From: Haladaptatus litoreus
Lineage (GTDB): Archaea > Halobacteriota > Halobacteria > Halobacteriales > Haladaptataceae
Direction: 5' to 3'
Length of the DNA stretch: 64,000 bases
Assembly (NCBI RefSeq): GCF_900156425.1
Contig: NZ_FTNO01000007.1
Location: forward strand, 179,028-243,027
The notes under the pieces are model-generated. The model saw nothing but the letters and a program-made list of their open reading frames with translations. It made no database searches and was not told the DNA's origin. Positions 19,098 to 28,270 of this stretch are shown here, in pieces. Both the position numbers and the translations under genes were made by a program. The number at the start of each line of letters is the position of its first letter. Positions within the stretch are counted from its first letter, which is position 1.

Positions 19098-19272
19098 GAC
19101 ATCAGTTCGGCACTCTGGTGATTATTGCTCACCTGCGCGTTGCTGATCGGCTTCTGTTTTATTCATACATTCGGACTAGCGAACGAGACAGTGAACGTCC
19201 CGAACGCTCACGAGAGTCACTGCCCTTTGAGAAATACAACTCATCCATTTTCACTACTCCTTCCTCACCCAT

Positions 19273-19962
19273 TCACTCCGACGTGAACTCACCAAGTCCC
19301 GATTGTTCATGTTCCTCTGGCTCAATGACCGACGGATCGTCGTGACTGGGGTTGTTGACTCGCGTCGAAATCTCGTAGGCAGCCAAATCATCACGAGAAT
19401 ACGGCTGGCACAACGCCTCGCGTTCGTCTGAATCGGCCGAAAGCCACGGGTCTTCGTCCTCACTCGCGAGAACAACGGGCATCCGATTGTGGATTGGCTT
19501 CATCATGTCGTTGGGTTCGGTCGTCAGAATCGTCACGCAGGGAATTGCCTGCTCATCATGTTCCCATATCTCCCAAAGGCCAGCCATCGCGAATGCTGGA
19601 GAGTCCTCGCGATACACACGATACGGCTGTTTCGGGCCACCATTCTGTTGCTGCCATTCGTAAAATCCGGATGAGAGAACCAAGCACGGCCGTGAGTTCC
19701 ACGCATTCTGAAAGACACGTTTCTCGCCAGCTGTTTCGGAGCGAGCGTTGATGATCCCTTCTTCGGGTTCATCTGCCCAGAACGGTATCAACCCCCAGTG
19801 ATACTGGTCGATCTCGTCAGGTGCCTCATTCGTAATGACCTCTAAAGGTTCGCCGGGAGCGATGTTGTATCGTGGTGTGTACCCGCCATCAGTGACGATC
19901 TGTGCGTCGAAGCGGTCCTCGAGGTCTTGTTGCTGGATGAAGAGCGCAGTTCGCCCACACAT
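19273..19962 (-). CDS. SRAP-domain protein (YedK/HMCES-type abasic-site crosslinker)
   Basis: A 229-residue SRAP protein. After Met removal, the catalytic Cys2 (MCGRTAL) would form a covalent thiazolidine link to abasic sites in single-stranded DNA. The other family landmarks are present: PRYNIAPGE, NARSET, SSGFYEWQ and the active-site His in IHNRMPVVL. It protects or marks damaged DNA during replication. The acidic C-terminal tail is longer than in bacteria, as usual for haloarchaea. SRAP genes are often found on mobile DNA, which fits this accessory region. Confidence 0.93.
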   Translation of the reverse strand: MCGRTALFIQQQDLEDRFDAQIVTDGGYTPRYNIAPGEPLEVITNEAPDEIDQYHWGLIPFWADEPEEGIINARSETAGEKRVFQNAWNSRPCLVLSSGFYEWQQQNGGPKQPYRVYREDSPAFAMAGLWEIWEHDEQAIPCVTILTTEPNDMMKPIHNRMPVVLASEDEDPWLSADSDEREALCQPYSRDDLAAYEISTRVNNPSHDDPSVIEPEEHEQSGLGEFTSE

Positions 19963-20052
19963 AGGATCTGTACGGTTTACAGGCGCATCAACCTATGCTG
20001 ACCTGGAAGGACGAAGGCAAATGGTTTGCCTGTGACGGAGCTACCGTAAGCT

Positions 20053-20754
20053 ATGGCGGCGGCATGGGAACAGTGGAATCACGTCACAAAGATCGACCCA
20101 GACAAAGCACTCCACGACGGCGATACCTTCACTGACATCGCAGACACAGGAACAGATGCACTCATACTTGGTGGCACCACGAACGTCACGGAGTCCAGTG
20201 TTCAGTCAATTCTCGATGCATTCGTCTCCGTCGAAATTCCCGTCTTTGTTGAACCAACTTACCACCCGACTACGTTTCAGCATGCTACTCTTACCGGGTA
20301 TCTCATTCCAATTGTCCTAAATGCGGGTGACAGAACCTGGGTAACAGGGGCGCACCATGAGTGGGTACGCTCGACAGAGACGATCGAGTGGGAACTGACG
20401 CATACCGAAGCGTACATCGTGTTAAATCCGGACTCGGCAGTCGCGATCTACACGCAGGCGAACTGTGACCTCGATGCAGATGACGTCGTTGCGTATGCTG
20501 AACTCGCCGAGCAAATCCTTGGTCAGCAGATTGTCTATCTCGAGTATTCTGGCACTCTCGGCGATCCTGCTGTTGTCGCTGCCGCACGAGATGTACTCTC
20601 GTCTGCGCAGCTCTTCTATGGGGGCGGGATTCACGATTACGACTCAGCATACAAGATGGCAAAAGTGGCTGATACAGTCGTTGTCGGTGATTTACTTCAC
20701 GACGCCGGTATCGAGGCAGTCGAGGAAACGGTTCGTGGCGCAACGGATGCATAG
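20053..20754 (+). CDS. Geranylgeranylglyceryl phosphate synthase-like enzyme
   Basis: A 233-residue TIM barrel of the GGGP/heptaprenylglyceryl phosphate synthase family, which makes the first ether bond of archaeal lipids from sn-glycerol-1-phosphate and a polyprenyl diphosphate. Visible landmarks are HVTKIDPDK at the N-terminus, [28 protein letters not shown] and the phosphate-binding [15 protein letters not shown] with VVVGDLLHD. All expected blocks are present, so it should be active. Because this is accessory DNA it may be a second copy. It is not in an operon; a palindrome (copy 2) lies 82 bp after its stop. Confidence 0.9.
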   Translation: MAAAWEQWNHVTKIDPDKALHDGDTFTDIADTGTDALILGGTTNVTESSVQSILDAFVSVEIPVFVEPTYHPTTFQHATLTGYLIPIVLNAGDRTWVTGAHHEWVRSTETIEWELTHTEAYIVLNPDSAVAIYTQANCDLDADDVVAYAELAEQILGQQIVYLEYSGTLGDPAVVAAARDVLSSAQLFYGGGIHDYDSAYKMAKVADTVVVGDLLHDAGIEAVEETVRGATDA

Positions 20755-20835
20755 CACGAGTCATAATCGTGCTCTCTACGATCCAAGAAGTGATTGAGAA
20801 GATAGAGAGTGTGAGCCTGCAAGCGGTCGCTTTTA

Positions 20836-20856
20836 GGTTAGTATTTTATACTAACC
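20836..20856. promoter_or_regulatory. Recurrent palindrome, copy 2
   Basis: GGTTAGTAT-TTT-ATACTAACC: 9-bp perfect arms with a 3-bp spacer. It lies between the GGGP synthase-like gene and the conjugation-like module, 82 bp after the former and 225 bp before the latter. Confidence 0.75.
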
Positions 20857-21081
20857 CTGCACCCTACGGTTTTCCATGTGGGTTTTAGAGCTACCGTCTT
20901 GAGCGACCGGCGTCCCGATTTTAACTTTTGTACTGGCTATCTATATTGTCCATAAATACTATTTCACCCAATATAGTATTATTTTCTAGATATGAATTAC
21001 GCTCATGGCAATTTAGAGCACCACAACGGATCGCTGATTCGTATAAATACCCAGCATCGGGCGCTCACGAGGTGAACTACT

Positions 21082-22449
21082 ATGCACGACCGCGAGAGCA
21101 GTACGCAAGACTCCGGTGCCGTATCGACACGCAGACGCGCGTTTCTCGCTGCTGCTGGAAGTATTGGAGTGACGGCACTCGCTGGGTGTCTCTCGCCCAC
21201 AGGCGCAAGCAGTGGAGGTGTCCCACCAGCAGGATCCACAAACAACAGCACGAACGCGACGAGCGGTAACTTTCGAGCGATTGATCCTAAGCAGTGGCGT
21301 GGAGAGTTCCAGAACGTCGTGAATATGGCGAAGGCCGGTGCAGATCCGACCGGCGAGGAGGACGTCTCGCCCGTAATCCAGCGCGAAATCGGGAGTGACA
21401 CACTGCTCTACTTCCCGTCCGGTCGCTACAAGATGAACAGCCAGGTTCGGCGCGTCGGGCTTCGAAACATCGGGATTATCGGCCAGAACGCGACGCTCAC
21501 TCACGGTCGCGTCGACGAGATCAAAGGTTTCGATGTCTCAATGGGTGAGTTTCACGGTCCTGCCCAACACTTCAAGATCGGAATTCCTGACGATCCGCAT
21601 CGAGGTAAATTCGTGTTCGGCGGGTTCACACTTGATTGGCGCGGGAAGAACCAAGGGATGCAGGTACTGAACCACCACACGGCGGGAACATCTGAAATTC
21701 GCTCCCTTCGCCAGGTTGGGCTGCATTCACTCGGATGCCAAGGTCCGCTTCGAGTGAATCCGGCAACGGAAGAAGCGCGAGCCCGCGTGCACAACGTTGA
21801 TTTCCGGTTTGGTGGGCTCACCTACCAGAAGACGATCAACACTCGCGACACCTACGATGGTGGCCCGTACGCTGGCCGTTCATGGGCGACGTCGGGAATC
21901 ACAATGCATCCGACAACACAGGGCTATCTCCGTGTCGAGAACTCGCTGTTCGGTGGGTGGCCGGATAACGGTATCTACGTAATCGGCGGCCATCCTGGTA
22001 CGGGCGACGGGACAGTCGAGGTCGTGAACTGTGTGGCAGCGAACAGCCAAGCATCGAATATCCGTATCGGTGGCGACAATTCACGAATCCACAACTGTGT
22101 GGTGGTGACCGATCACTCGTTTGGTGACGAGTTCTATTCCGAGCAGCGCCCGATCCGTGTTGATGACGGTACATGCACGGTCTCAAATACGAAAATCGTC
22201 CAGAAGAAGCCGACTGGGTGGTCGTTAACGGTGATGCACGCTGTCGAAGAAGCCGTAGTGAAGAATGTGAAGGTGACGATCAAGAATACGCCGATGACAG
22301 CGCTCGTCGTTGACGATGGTGTCGGTCAGGCAACTGTCGATGACTTCGTGATCAACACACCAGGGTGGGATGCGACAAAGGCACAAGTCATTCGAAACGG
22401 TGGAGCAACACTCAAGAACGTGTTTCTCGATGGCGAGCAAATAGCGTGA
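21082..22449 (+). CDS. Tat-exported lipoprotein with parallel beta-helix
   Basis: 455 residues. The N-terminus is a twin-arginine signal (STRRRAFLAAAGSIGV) followed by the lipobox LAGC with Cys36, so the protein is exported folded and lipid-anchored outside the cell. A Ser/Thr/Asn-rich linker (SGGVPPAGSTNNSTNATSG) carries several N-glycosylation sequons. The remainder has the repeated short-strand pattern of pectate-lyase-like right-handed beta-helices (VENSLFGGWPDNGIYVIGG, VEVVNCVAANSQASNIRIGG, SRIHNCVVVTD). Such folds bind or cleave polysaccharides or act as adhesins. At the head of the VirB/VirD-like genes it may be the cell-contact protein of that module. Confidence 0.8.
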   Translation: MHDRESSTQDSGAVSTRRRAFLAAAGSIGVTALAGCLSPTGASSGGVPPAGSTNNSTNATSGNFRAIDPKQWRGEFQNVVNMAKAGADPTGEEDVSPVIQREIGSDTLLYFPSGRYKMNSQVRRVGLRNIGIIGQNATLTHGRVDEIKGFDVSMGEFHGPAQHFKIGIPDDPHRGKFVFGGFTLDWRGKNQGMQVLNHHTAGTSEIRSLRQVGLHSLGCQGPLRVNPATEEARARVHNVDFRFGGLTYQKTINTRDTYDGGPYAGRSWATSGITMHPTTQGYLRVENSLFGGWPDNGIYVIGGHPGTGDGTVEVVNCVAANSQASNIRIGGDNSRIHNCVVVTDHSFGDEFYSEQRPIRVDDGTCTVSNTKIVQKKPTGWSLTVMHAVEEAVVKNVKVTIKNTPMTALVVDDGVGQATVDDFVINTPGWDATKAQVIRNGGATLKNVFLDGEQIA

Positions 22450-22461
22450 AAGAGCTGGCTT

Positions 22462-22749
22462 TTAGATTCGCGTGAATTGGTCGGCATTCACGGGGAAGAT
22501 ACTCCGTCCGTAGAGTTTGATGAAATACGCAGCGACGAACCACGAGAGGATCACCAACCACCCAGCGCTCGCGCCCTCTAGGTTGAGCACGTAGAGTGCG
22601 ATAACGCCCGTCGTTCCGAGAACAACAATTTGGATAATGCTACCGACGAGAACGATTTTCCCGAGACCGATGAGTATCGCGAAATGGCGGCGGAGGGTCT
22701 CTCGTGCAGTTTCGTTCGGCGCTTCGATCGACAACGGTGGGATTCGCAT
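22462..22749 (-). CDS. Small membrane protein paired with HTH gene
   Basis: 95 residues from the ATG at 22749 (MRIPPLSIEAPNE), chosen because a GGAGGAT ribosome-binding site sits six bases upstream. The hydrophobic segments are ILIGLGKIVLVGSIIQIVVL to VIALYVLNL and GWLVILSWFVAAYFIKLYG. It follows the HTH gene at 22754-22999 without a gap. The two-gene unit is convergent with the Tat protein and divergent from the VirB2-like gene, and is probably part of the conjugation module's control or envelope functions. Confidence 0.65.
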   Translation of the reverse strand: MRIPPLSIEAPNETARETLRRHFAILIGLGKIVLVGSIIQIVVLGTTGVIALYVLNLEGASAGWLVILSWFVAAYFIKLYGRSIFPVNADQFTRI

Positions 22750-22753
22750 CGTC

Positions 22754-22999
22754 TTATCCTCCATTTTCCTCGTCAGCAAGCGGATCGCCGACTAACTCGT
22801 ACAATGCTGTTTTCGTATGAATGTTCTCGAGATACCCGGCAGCAGTGAGTATTCCGAGTCGATTGTGGACGTATTGGCGCGAGCGGCCAGTCTCGTCGAC
22901 GATATACGATTGCGTTGCCCGCCCACCTCGGAGTATTTCGAGAATCTCCTTATCGACATTGGTGAGAGAAATCGTTCGATTGGAATTGTGTGGGAGCAT
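22754..22999 (-). CDS. Winged-helix DNA-binding protein
   Basis: 81 residues from the ATG at 22999 (MLPHNSNRTISLTNVDKE). The helix-turn-helix is VDKEILEILRGGRATQSYIVDETGRS (cut here for brevity), followed by the recognition helix RQYVHNRLGILTAAGYLE and a short wing. The gene is immediately upstream of a membrane-protein gene and divergent from the VirB2-like gene 124 bp away, so it is placed to control both directions. Confidence 0.72.
   Translation of the reverse strand: MLPHNSNRTISLTNVDKEILEILRGGRATQSYIVDETGRSRQYVHNRLGILTAAGYLENIHTKTALYELVGDPLADEENGG
22756..22762 (-). promoter_or_regulatory. Shine-Dalgarno sequence deciding the 22749 start
   Basis: GGAGGAT on the minus strand overlaps the TAA stop of the HTH gene and ends six bases before ATG 22749. 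It supports coupled translation and the shorter start of the membrane protein. Strong SD sites are uncommon in mostly leaderless haloarchaeal genes. Confidence 0.6.
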
Positions 23000-23123
23000 G
23001 TAGTACAGCCCTAGAGTATGACATAAATAGGTTACGGACACACCGACTCTATCCAATAGTATACGGCATCTCAGTGTGTGCGTAAGGTATTTATCTAGCC
23101 CTCTAGATGTGGGAGTGAGTACA

Positions 23124-23615
23124 ATGGATGAACAAAAGCCGAAATCGGCCCAGAGACACATCTCTGACCGATTTCACAGATTGACGAACGATTCAACCGA
23201 GAAATATCACGCACTGAATCGTGTGGTCGCTGCAAAGTGGGGGGCAGTCCCTTCCCGATCCATTCGTCGTAGTGTCGGCATCGTCGCTACAACGGCGGCG
23301 TTTTCAGTGCCAGTGGCGGCACAAGCCACCCAGGAGGCTAGCGACGTAATGTGCTCGTCCGGGCTTGGGCCCGTCATTACACTCGCATTTGGGATGATCA
23401 CGATCGGAATGTTTCTGCTCGCCGCCTTTCGCGGTGCAATGGCTTGGCTGAAGATGGGGAGCGCCCGGTCAGACAAGAAGAAAGAAGGTCGTGATGCCGC
23501 CCGTGGGGCAGTAATCACGTTTTGCGGTGCGTGGTTCTTCCCGCTGTTCGCCGTCGTCCTCGACAAGGCCGGTGTGAGCACGCTCTCGTGCGTGAATTTC
23601 GCGAATATAATGTGA
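23124..23615 (+). CDS. VirB2/TrbC-like pilin candidate (signal peptide plus two helices)
   Basis: 163 residues from the ATG at 23124 (MDEQKPKSAQRH). After a basic N-terminus comes an export signal-like segment ending in VPVAAQATQ, then two transmembrane helices (LGPVITLAFGMITIGMFLLA and GAVITFCGAWFFPLFAVVL) separated by a basic loop (KMGSARSDKKKEGRDAARG). This order of signal, helix, short basic loop, helix is the topology of VirB2/TrbC conjugal pilins. Two cysteines (MCSSG and LSCVN) flank the helices. The sequence is too diverged to prove homology. It is the first plus-strand gene of the VirB6-VirB4-VirD4 run, 24 bp before the next gene. Confidence 0.6.
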   Translation: MDEQKPKSAQRHISDRFHRLTNDSTEKYHALNRVVAAKWGAVPSRSIRRSVGIVATTAAFSVPVAAQATQEASDVMCSSGLGPVITLAFGMITIGMFLLAAFRGAMAWLKMGSARSDKKKEGRDAARGAVITFCGAWFFPLFAVVLDKAGVSTLSCVNFANIM

Positions 23616-23639
23616 GGCCTTTAGCTACCTCTTCTGACC

Positions 23640-24995
23640 ATGATACGGAATAGATCCAATAGATGGTTGTCAGCGATCTTTCTCGTTGTGCTAGTCGCGT
23701 CGCTCACCGCTCCAGTCGCGGCACAATCAGCCAGTGTGAACAACTCGACGACGTCTCAGAATCACTGGATCGGTAGTCCTAACGACGGTCAGACGACGGC
23801 ACCATCGAATAATTCGACGAACGGTGGAAACAGTGGCAATAGCGACGGTGTCCTCGGAGGGCTTGGTGGTGGACTCGTCCCGTCGATTAATCCAGTTGAT
23901 ATGGCGAAGGGGCAGCTCAAAGCGATTGCCGGGATTTTCCTCGGTGTCGGAAAGGGCATCGCAAATACGGTTCGCGACAGCGTCGCTGCAGTACCTGCTC
24001 CCGGCCAACCGGATAAGCCGAGTACCTGGGTCAATCCTCAAAACGGTCTGTGGCCGGGGGTGTACAAGGCCTCGGCATGGACGGCTGGCCTCGCGAGCGT
24101 CGCGTTGATGGCAGCGTTCGGGATGTCGTTCTATCGATCGGATCCCTACGAGAAGCGCCAAGCGTGGAAGCGCGTCGGGATCGCACTAATCATGGTCGCG
24201 ACGACGTGGATCATCCCGCCCCTCTTGCTCCACTTAGCGAATGAGACCGCAATATCAGTTGCACCCGATGGTGCCGAGTTCATTCAGACGAACTCGAAGC
24301 TCGCGAAACTCGGTGTTGGAATTGGTCTTGGTGCCCTTCTTGGTATTCTCCAGTCGGGCACAATTGCCATCGGGGTTCTCATCCTCGGCCTTGAGCGGGC
24401 CCTCATCTTCGTGTGTGTGTTTTTGTGGCCGCTCTCCTGGGCCTGCCGTGCGTATTCGGGCTTCCTCAAGAGCATCGGTGACACCTTCGTCTATCTCTTT
24501 GGCGTCTTGATTATCACGAAGCTCTTTCAAGCACTCGTCCTTCGATTACTCGCCGATTTGCCTTGGACATCAGGCGCACTCGGCGTGTTAGAGACGTTCA
24601 CTCTCGTCGTTGGCGGGCTCGTCTTTGCCTTGCTCGTTCTCCCGAAGGAGATGCTAGCTCACGCGAATGACGCTGCCTCGATTGCACTCGGCACCTCGGC
24701 AGCAAATCAGCGCAAAGCGGGAAAATACGTCGACAAGGCCGGTGAGCGCGTCGGCCACGAAGTTCACGAAAAGTACCAAGACTACCAGAGCAACGAAGGT
24801 TCCAGTTGGGACCAGTCGGCCAATTCGACGTTTAGCACCGGGACTGCAGCGAATGAGGGGACCGTGAACTATCGCTCAGTGAACAACGCACTGAACGCAG
24901 ACGGTGGTATCGACGCTCAAGAAGTCCGAGAAAAGCAAGAACGCGCAGACTACGAGCTGAATCAGGGCCGTGAGATACTGCAACGCTACGACTGA
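23640..24995 (+). CDS. VirB6/TrbL-like polytopic membrane protein
   Basis: 451 residues. A signal peptide ends in VAAQSA (residues 1-30); a Ser/Asn/Gly-rich extracellular linker follows. From about residue 140 to 340 there are at least six transmembrane helices (for example AGLASVALMAAFGMSF, GIALIMVATTWIIPPLLL, ALIFVCVFLWPLSW, LVVGGLVFALLVLP). A polar, partly coiled C-terminal tail of about 100 residues faces the cytoplasm. Size, topology and position between a pilin-like protein and VirB4 match VirB6/TrbL channel components of type IV secretion systems. Confidence 0.68.
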   Translation: MIRNRSNRWLSAIFLVVLVASLTAPVAAQSASVNNSTTSQNHWIGSPNDGQTTAPSNNSTNGGNSGNSDGVLGGLGGGLVPSINPVDMAKGQLKAIAGIFLGVGKGIANTVRDSVAAVPAPGQPDKPSTWVNPQNGLWPGVYKASAWTAGLASVALMAAFGMSFYRSDPYEKRQAWKRVGIALIMVATTWIIPPLLLHLANETAISVAPDGAEFIQTNSKLAKLGVGIGLGALLGILQSGTIAIGVLILGLERALIFVCVFLWPLSWACRAYSGFLKSIGDTFVYLFGVLIITKLFQALVLRLLADLPWTSGALGVLETFTLVVGGLVFALLVLPKEMLAHANDAASIALGTSAANQRKAGKYVDKAGERVGHEVHEKYQDYQSNEGSSWDQSANSTFSTGTAANEGTVNYRSVNNALNADGGIDAQEVREKQERADYELNQGREILQRYD

Positions 24996-25051
24996 TTCCC
25001 CGTTTCGGTCACGCCGACGTCCTAGTGCAAGGCTGGGGACGGGCTTTACCC

Positions 25052-28000
25052 ATGACAGACAACGCAGACGCACCGAAGGATCCGAGTCAACTCGTCCCGC
25101 CATACGTCGATTCTGGACTCGATTATCACGGACTCAAGGTGAACGACCTGCTCTATGGAGTACCGGGCGCCGGGGTGGTCGGTGCCAGCGGTCTTGCCGC
25201 CCTGTTTGGTGCCCCACTTGCCCCGTCATTGATCGGTGCTGGTGTCGGCGTACTCGGGGGATTGGGTGCCGTTGGCCTGGCCGTCTCATCGAGCGAATAC
25301 TCGACGGGACTGGACCGCATCAAAACCCCGCTCGCCTACGCGAAGGCCAAACGCGGGTTCCCAAAGTCAGGCGATAAAGCTGCCACAGTGCACGGCGTGA
25401 CACGGATTCACGCCGACGGTACCGCCGAGATGGACGACGGACGACTCGTCGCGATGGCGCGGCTCTCTGGTCGAAATACGACGATGCAAGAGACGAGTGA
25501 TGCCCGCGAGATGATTGGCCGGATTCGTGGTGAACTCGATCAACACGTGAGTGATTTCAACTTCCGCTTGTTTAGCACGGCATTAGAGGTCGACCCTCGC
25601 GATGTGACCGAGAAGTATCGGGCGAAACTCTACTCCTCAGAGTACGCGGGCGAGGAGTGGAAGCTAGCGCGAGAGCTCCTTCGGAGTGTCATTCAGTGGA
25701 CCGAGAACACCGATTTTCCGCGGTTCGACGCTCGCGAGTGGCAGCATTATCTCGTCGTCGAAGTTCGCCCAGACGAAGTAGCAGTGTCGGATATGACCGA
25801 CGACGGCGAGATTCGTTCGCTTCTATTCGGAGGCGATACTGAGCAGTGGGACGCCAAACGGCGGCGGATGCAACGGGAAGTGAAGAGTCGGCTCTCTCGT
25901 CTCTCCCGTGCATTCGGAAGTACCGATGGGTGTGAGACCACGCAAGTTGGACCGGCTGAGCATGCGCTCCTCTTGGGCCGCTACTGGAGTGGCACCGAGC
26001 ACTCCTTCGACGCCGACAGTGTGACGAAGAACGTCGATGCAGCAGTGTGGCCACATAGCACCGAGGACGGCCACAGTCCGCGCCCCGAAGCGGTAGATGT
26101 GACCGACACACCATCGACGGGAGTAGCGGACGTCGCGACGATCGAGGCGACAACTGACGGAGGTACCATCTCGCAACCGGTCGCAACGAGCACGCATGCC
26201 GACGAGAATGCTGACGAAGACGCATCGTTCCTTGCACAGGTCCGTGAAGGATTACTCGCGCCACTCGCCAGCGACGAAGACGAGACAAACGGCCTAGCCC
26301 ACGATCGGGTACAGGAACTCCTGGCCCCGCAAACCTTTGACGCTCGCGATGGTTACGTTCGCACTGGCCAGCAGTACTGTCGGACGTACTGGATTGCTGA
26401 TTGGCCGGTCGAACCCCGAGAGAAGTTCCTCGAAGAGATCTACACCATGCGAGGAGTGGATGTCGATGTGTGCTTAGACATTCGGGCGCGGGACAAGCGA
26501 GCAACGGAACTCGAATTGAAAGACACCATCGGCGAGATTGACGCGAACATCGACGAGCGCAAAGACGTGAGCGACGTTTCGGCGATTCTCGTTGAGGACG
26601 ACCTTGACCCGTACGTGAAGATGTACAAGTTGCTCCACCACACGCAAGCCCAACCGTGGGATTTGAGCGGCTACGTGACGGTTCGCGCCGGTACTCGACA
26701 GGCGTTGGATGAAGCGGAGGAACGAATCGAGGAGAGACTGGCGAGTGAAGACGAATTAACATTGGATATCGCGAAACACCGAGCCCTCGAAAATGCCTGC
26801 GAGACAGTGAGAGGGACGCTCGAGAGTGCTCCTGCTCATCTGACGGTGCTCGCCCCGGAGCAACGCCAAGCTGAACTGTTTAAATCCTGTTCACCAAACG
26901 GCCAGGATGCCTTCGCCGATGTCTCCACACGCGAGCGTTATTCACTGACGCTCTCGGGGACGATTGCCGCAGCCTTTCCGCCGGTGTCTGCGTATATCGA
27001 CCAGGAAGACGGCGTCGAGCAAGGGCGGAACGTGCAGAACGGAAGCGAGATCATCAAAAACCAGTTCTCGGTTGCACCAGGCCACCGCCTCACGATCGGG
27101 AGTTCCGGGTCGGGAAAATCGTACCACATCGGCAAGCAAGCGACGCGCTGGTACCTGGCCGGTGAGGATCGCACACTGATTCTCTGCGACACGATGGGCG
27201 AGTTCGGGGGACTCGTCGAACTCATGAATGGTCAGCATATCACGGTGGACGGGTCGCAGACGATCAACCCGCTTCACATCGAGGAGACGCCGGAGGACGT
27301 GCTTCGAGCGTCGGGGAATCTCGACCCCTACGACATGAAGTTCACCGAAGCCCGCAACTTCATCCTCGACATGATCGGCGACACCAACGGCGACTTTGCT
27401 CCGCTCGTCTCCGATGCGCTAAATGCCACCTACGAACGGGCAGGAATCCTGAAGGACGACGTCTCGACACACAGACCGGAGGACAGCCCAACGATGGCCG
27501 ATTTCCGCGAGGTCGTCACCGACATGGGCGAGGATCCAGTCGACTACGTCGATTCAGAACTCGAGAAGGCCCAGATCAAGGAGAACGCCGGGCCGCTTCT
27601 CCGACGGCTCAGTGGCTTCAAAGAAGGCGGTGAACACGACGCACTCGTCGGTGAATCGAAAGCGCACATCCGTCCAGGTCAGGTGTCGTATCTCGACCTC
27701 CAGCAGATTCAGGGACTCGGTGCTGCGGCAGACAAAGCGACGATGCTCCAGTTAATGCTCGGGCAGGTCTATCAGGCGGTGAAACGGGCACCCGGTGAGA
27801 CGCTGTTCGTCGTCGACGAAGCCCACTATCTCTTCCAATCGAAGGAAATCCTCGCGTGGCTTCAACAGTCGGCCCGTCACTGGCGGCACTTCAATGCCGG
27901 ACTGTGGTTTCTCTCGCACCGACCGGGGGACTTCGCGAGTGCTGACGACACGGATATGCAAGAGTACAAACGTGCCATCCTCGGGCAGATTCCGACGACC

Positions 28001-28270
28001 GAGTTCTTCTACACGGACAAACTGGAAGAGCAGGACGCAAAAGAGCGGTTCGGAATGAACGACGAACAACTGCAGTTCATTACCCAACACGCTAAACGTG
28101 GCGAGCAGGGACTCGGTTACACCGACTACCTCGTCGATTATGCGGACGTCGAAGGGTGGATGCACGCCCAAGTTCGAGCGTCGCCATTTGAGGATATCGT
28201 CTATAGCTACAAAGCGAGTGAGCATGGCCCGTTTGAGGAGTACATCGCCGACGAATGGGGTGAACTCTAA
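25052..28270 (+). CDS. virB4: VirB4/TraC-type conjugation ATPase
   Basis: 1072 residues from ATG 25052 (MTDNADAPKDPSQ); an in-frame upstream start adds nine unlikely residues. Two N-terminal hydrophobic stretches (about residues 30-80) may touch the membrane. The C-terminal RecA-like ATPase has Walker A GSSGSGKS near residue 684 and Walker B LFVVDEAHYLF near 917, followed by HFNAGLWFLSHRPGDF, characteristic of VirB4. The middle carries an acidic, low-complexity insertion (about residues 330-410). VirB4 energises pilus assembly and DNA translocation. The stop overlaps the ATG of the next gene by one base. Confidence 0.9.
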   Translation: MTDNADAPKDPSQLVPPYVDSGLDYHGLKVNDLLYGVPGAGVVGASGLAALFGAPLAPSLIGAGVGVLGGLGAVGLAVSSSEYSTGLDRIKTPLAYAKAKRGFPKSGDKAATVHGVTRIHADGTAEMDDGRLVAMARLSGRNTTMQETSDAREMIGRIRGELDQHVSDFNFRLFSTALEVDPRDVTEKYRAKLYSSEYAGEEWKLARELLRSVIQWTENTDFPRFDAREWQHYLVVEVRPDEVAVSDMTDDGEIRSLLFGGDTEQWDAKRRRMQREVKSRLSRLSRAFGSTDGCETTQVGPAEHALLLGRYWSGTEHSFDADSVTKNVDAAVWPHSTEDGHSPRPEAVDVTDTPSTGVADVATIEATTDGGTISQPVATSTHADENADEDASFLAQVREGLLAPLASDEDETNGLAHDRVQELLAPQTFDARDGYVRTGQQYCRTYWIADWPVEPREKFLEEIYTMRGVDVDVCLDIRARDKRATELELKDTIGEIDANIDERKDVSDVSAILVEDDLDPYVKMYKLLHHTQAQPWDLSGYVTVRAGTRQALDEAEERIEERLASEDELTLDIAKHRALENACETVRGTLESAPAHLTVLAPEQRQAELFKSCSPNGQDAFADVSTRERYSLTLSGTIAAAFPPVSAYIDQEDGVEQGRNVQNGSEIIKNQFSVAPGHRLTIGSSGSGKSYHIGKQATRWYLAGEDRTLILCDTMGEFGGLVELMNGQHITVDGSQTINPLHIEETPEDVLRASGNLDPYDMKFTEARNFILDMIGDTNGDFAPLVSDALNATYERAGILKDDVSTHRPEDSPTMADFREVVTDMGEDPVDYVDSELEKAQIKENAGPLLRRLSGFKEGGEHDALVGESKAHIRPGQVSYLDLQQIQGLGAAADKATMLQLMLGQVYQAVKRAPGETLFVVDEAHYLFQSKEILAWLQQSARHWRHFNAGLWFLSHRPGDFASADDTDMQEYKRAILGQIPTTEFFYTDKLEEQDAKERFGMNDEQLQFITQHAKRGEQGLGYTDYLVDYADVEGWMHAQVRASPFEDIVYSYKASEHGPFEEYIADEWGEL

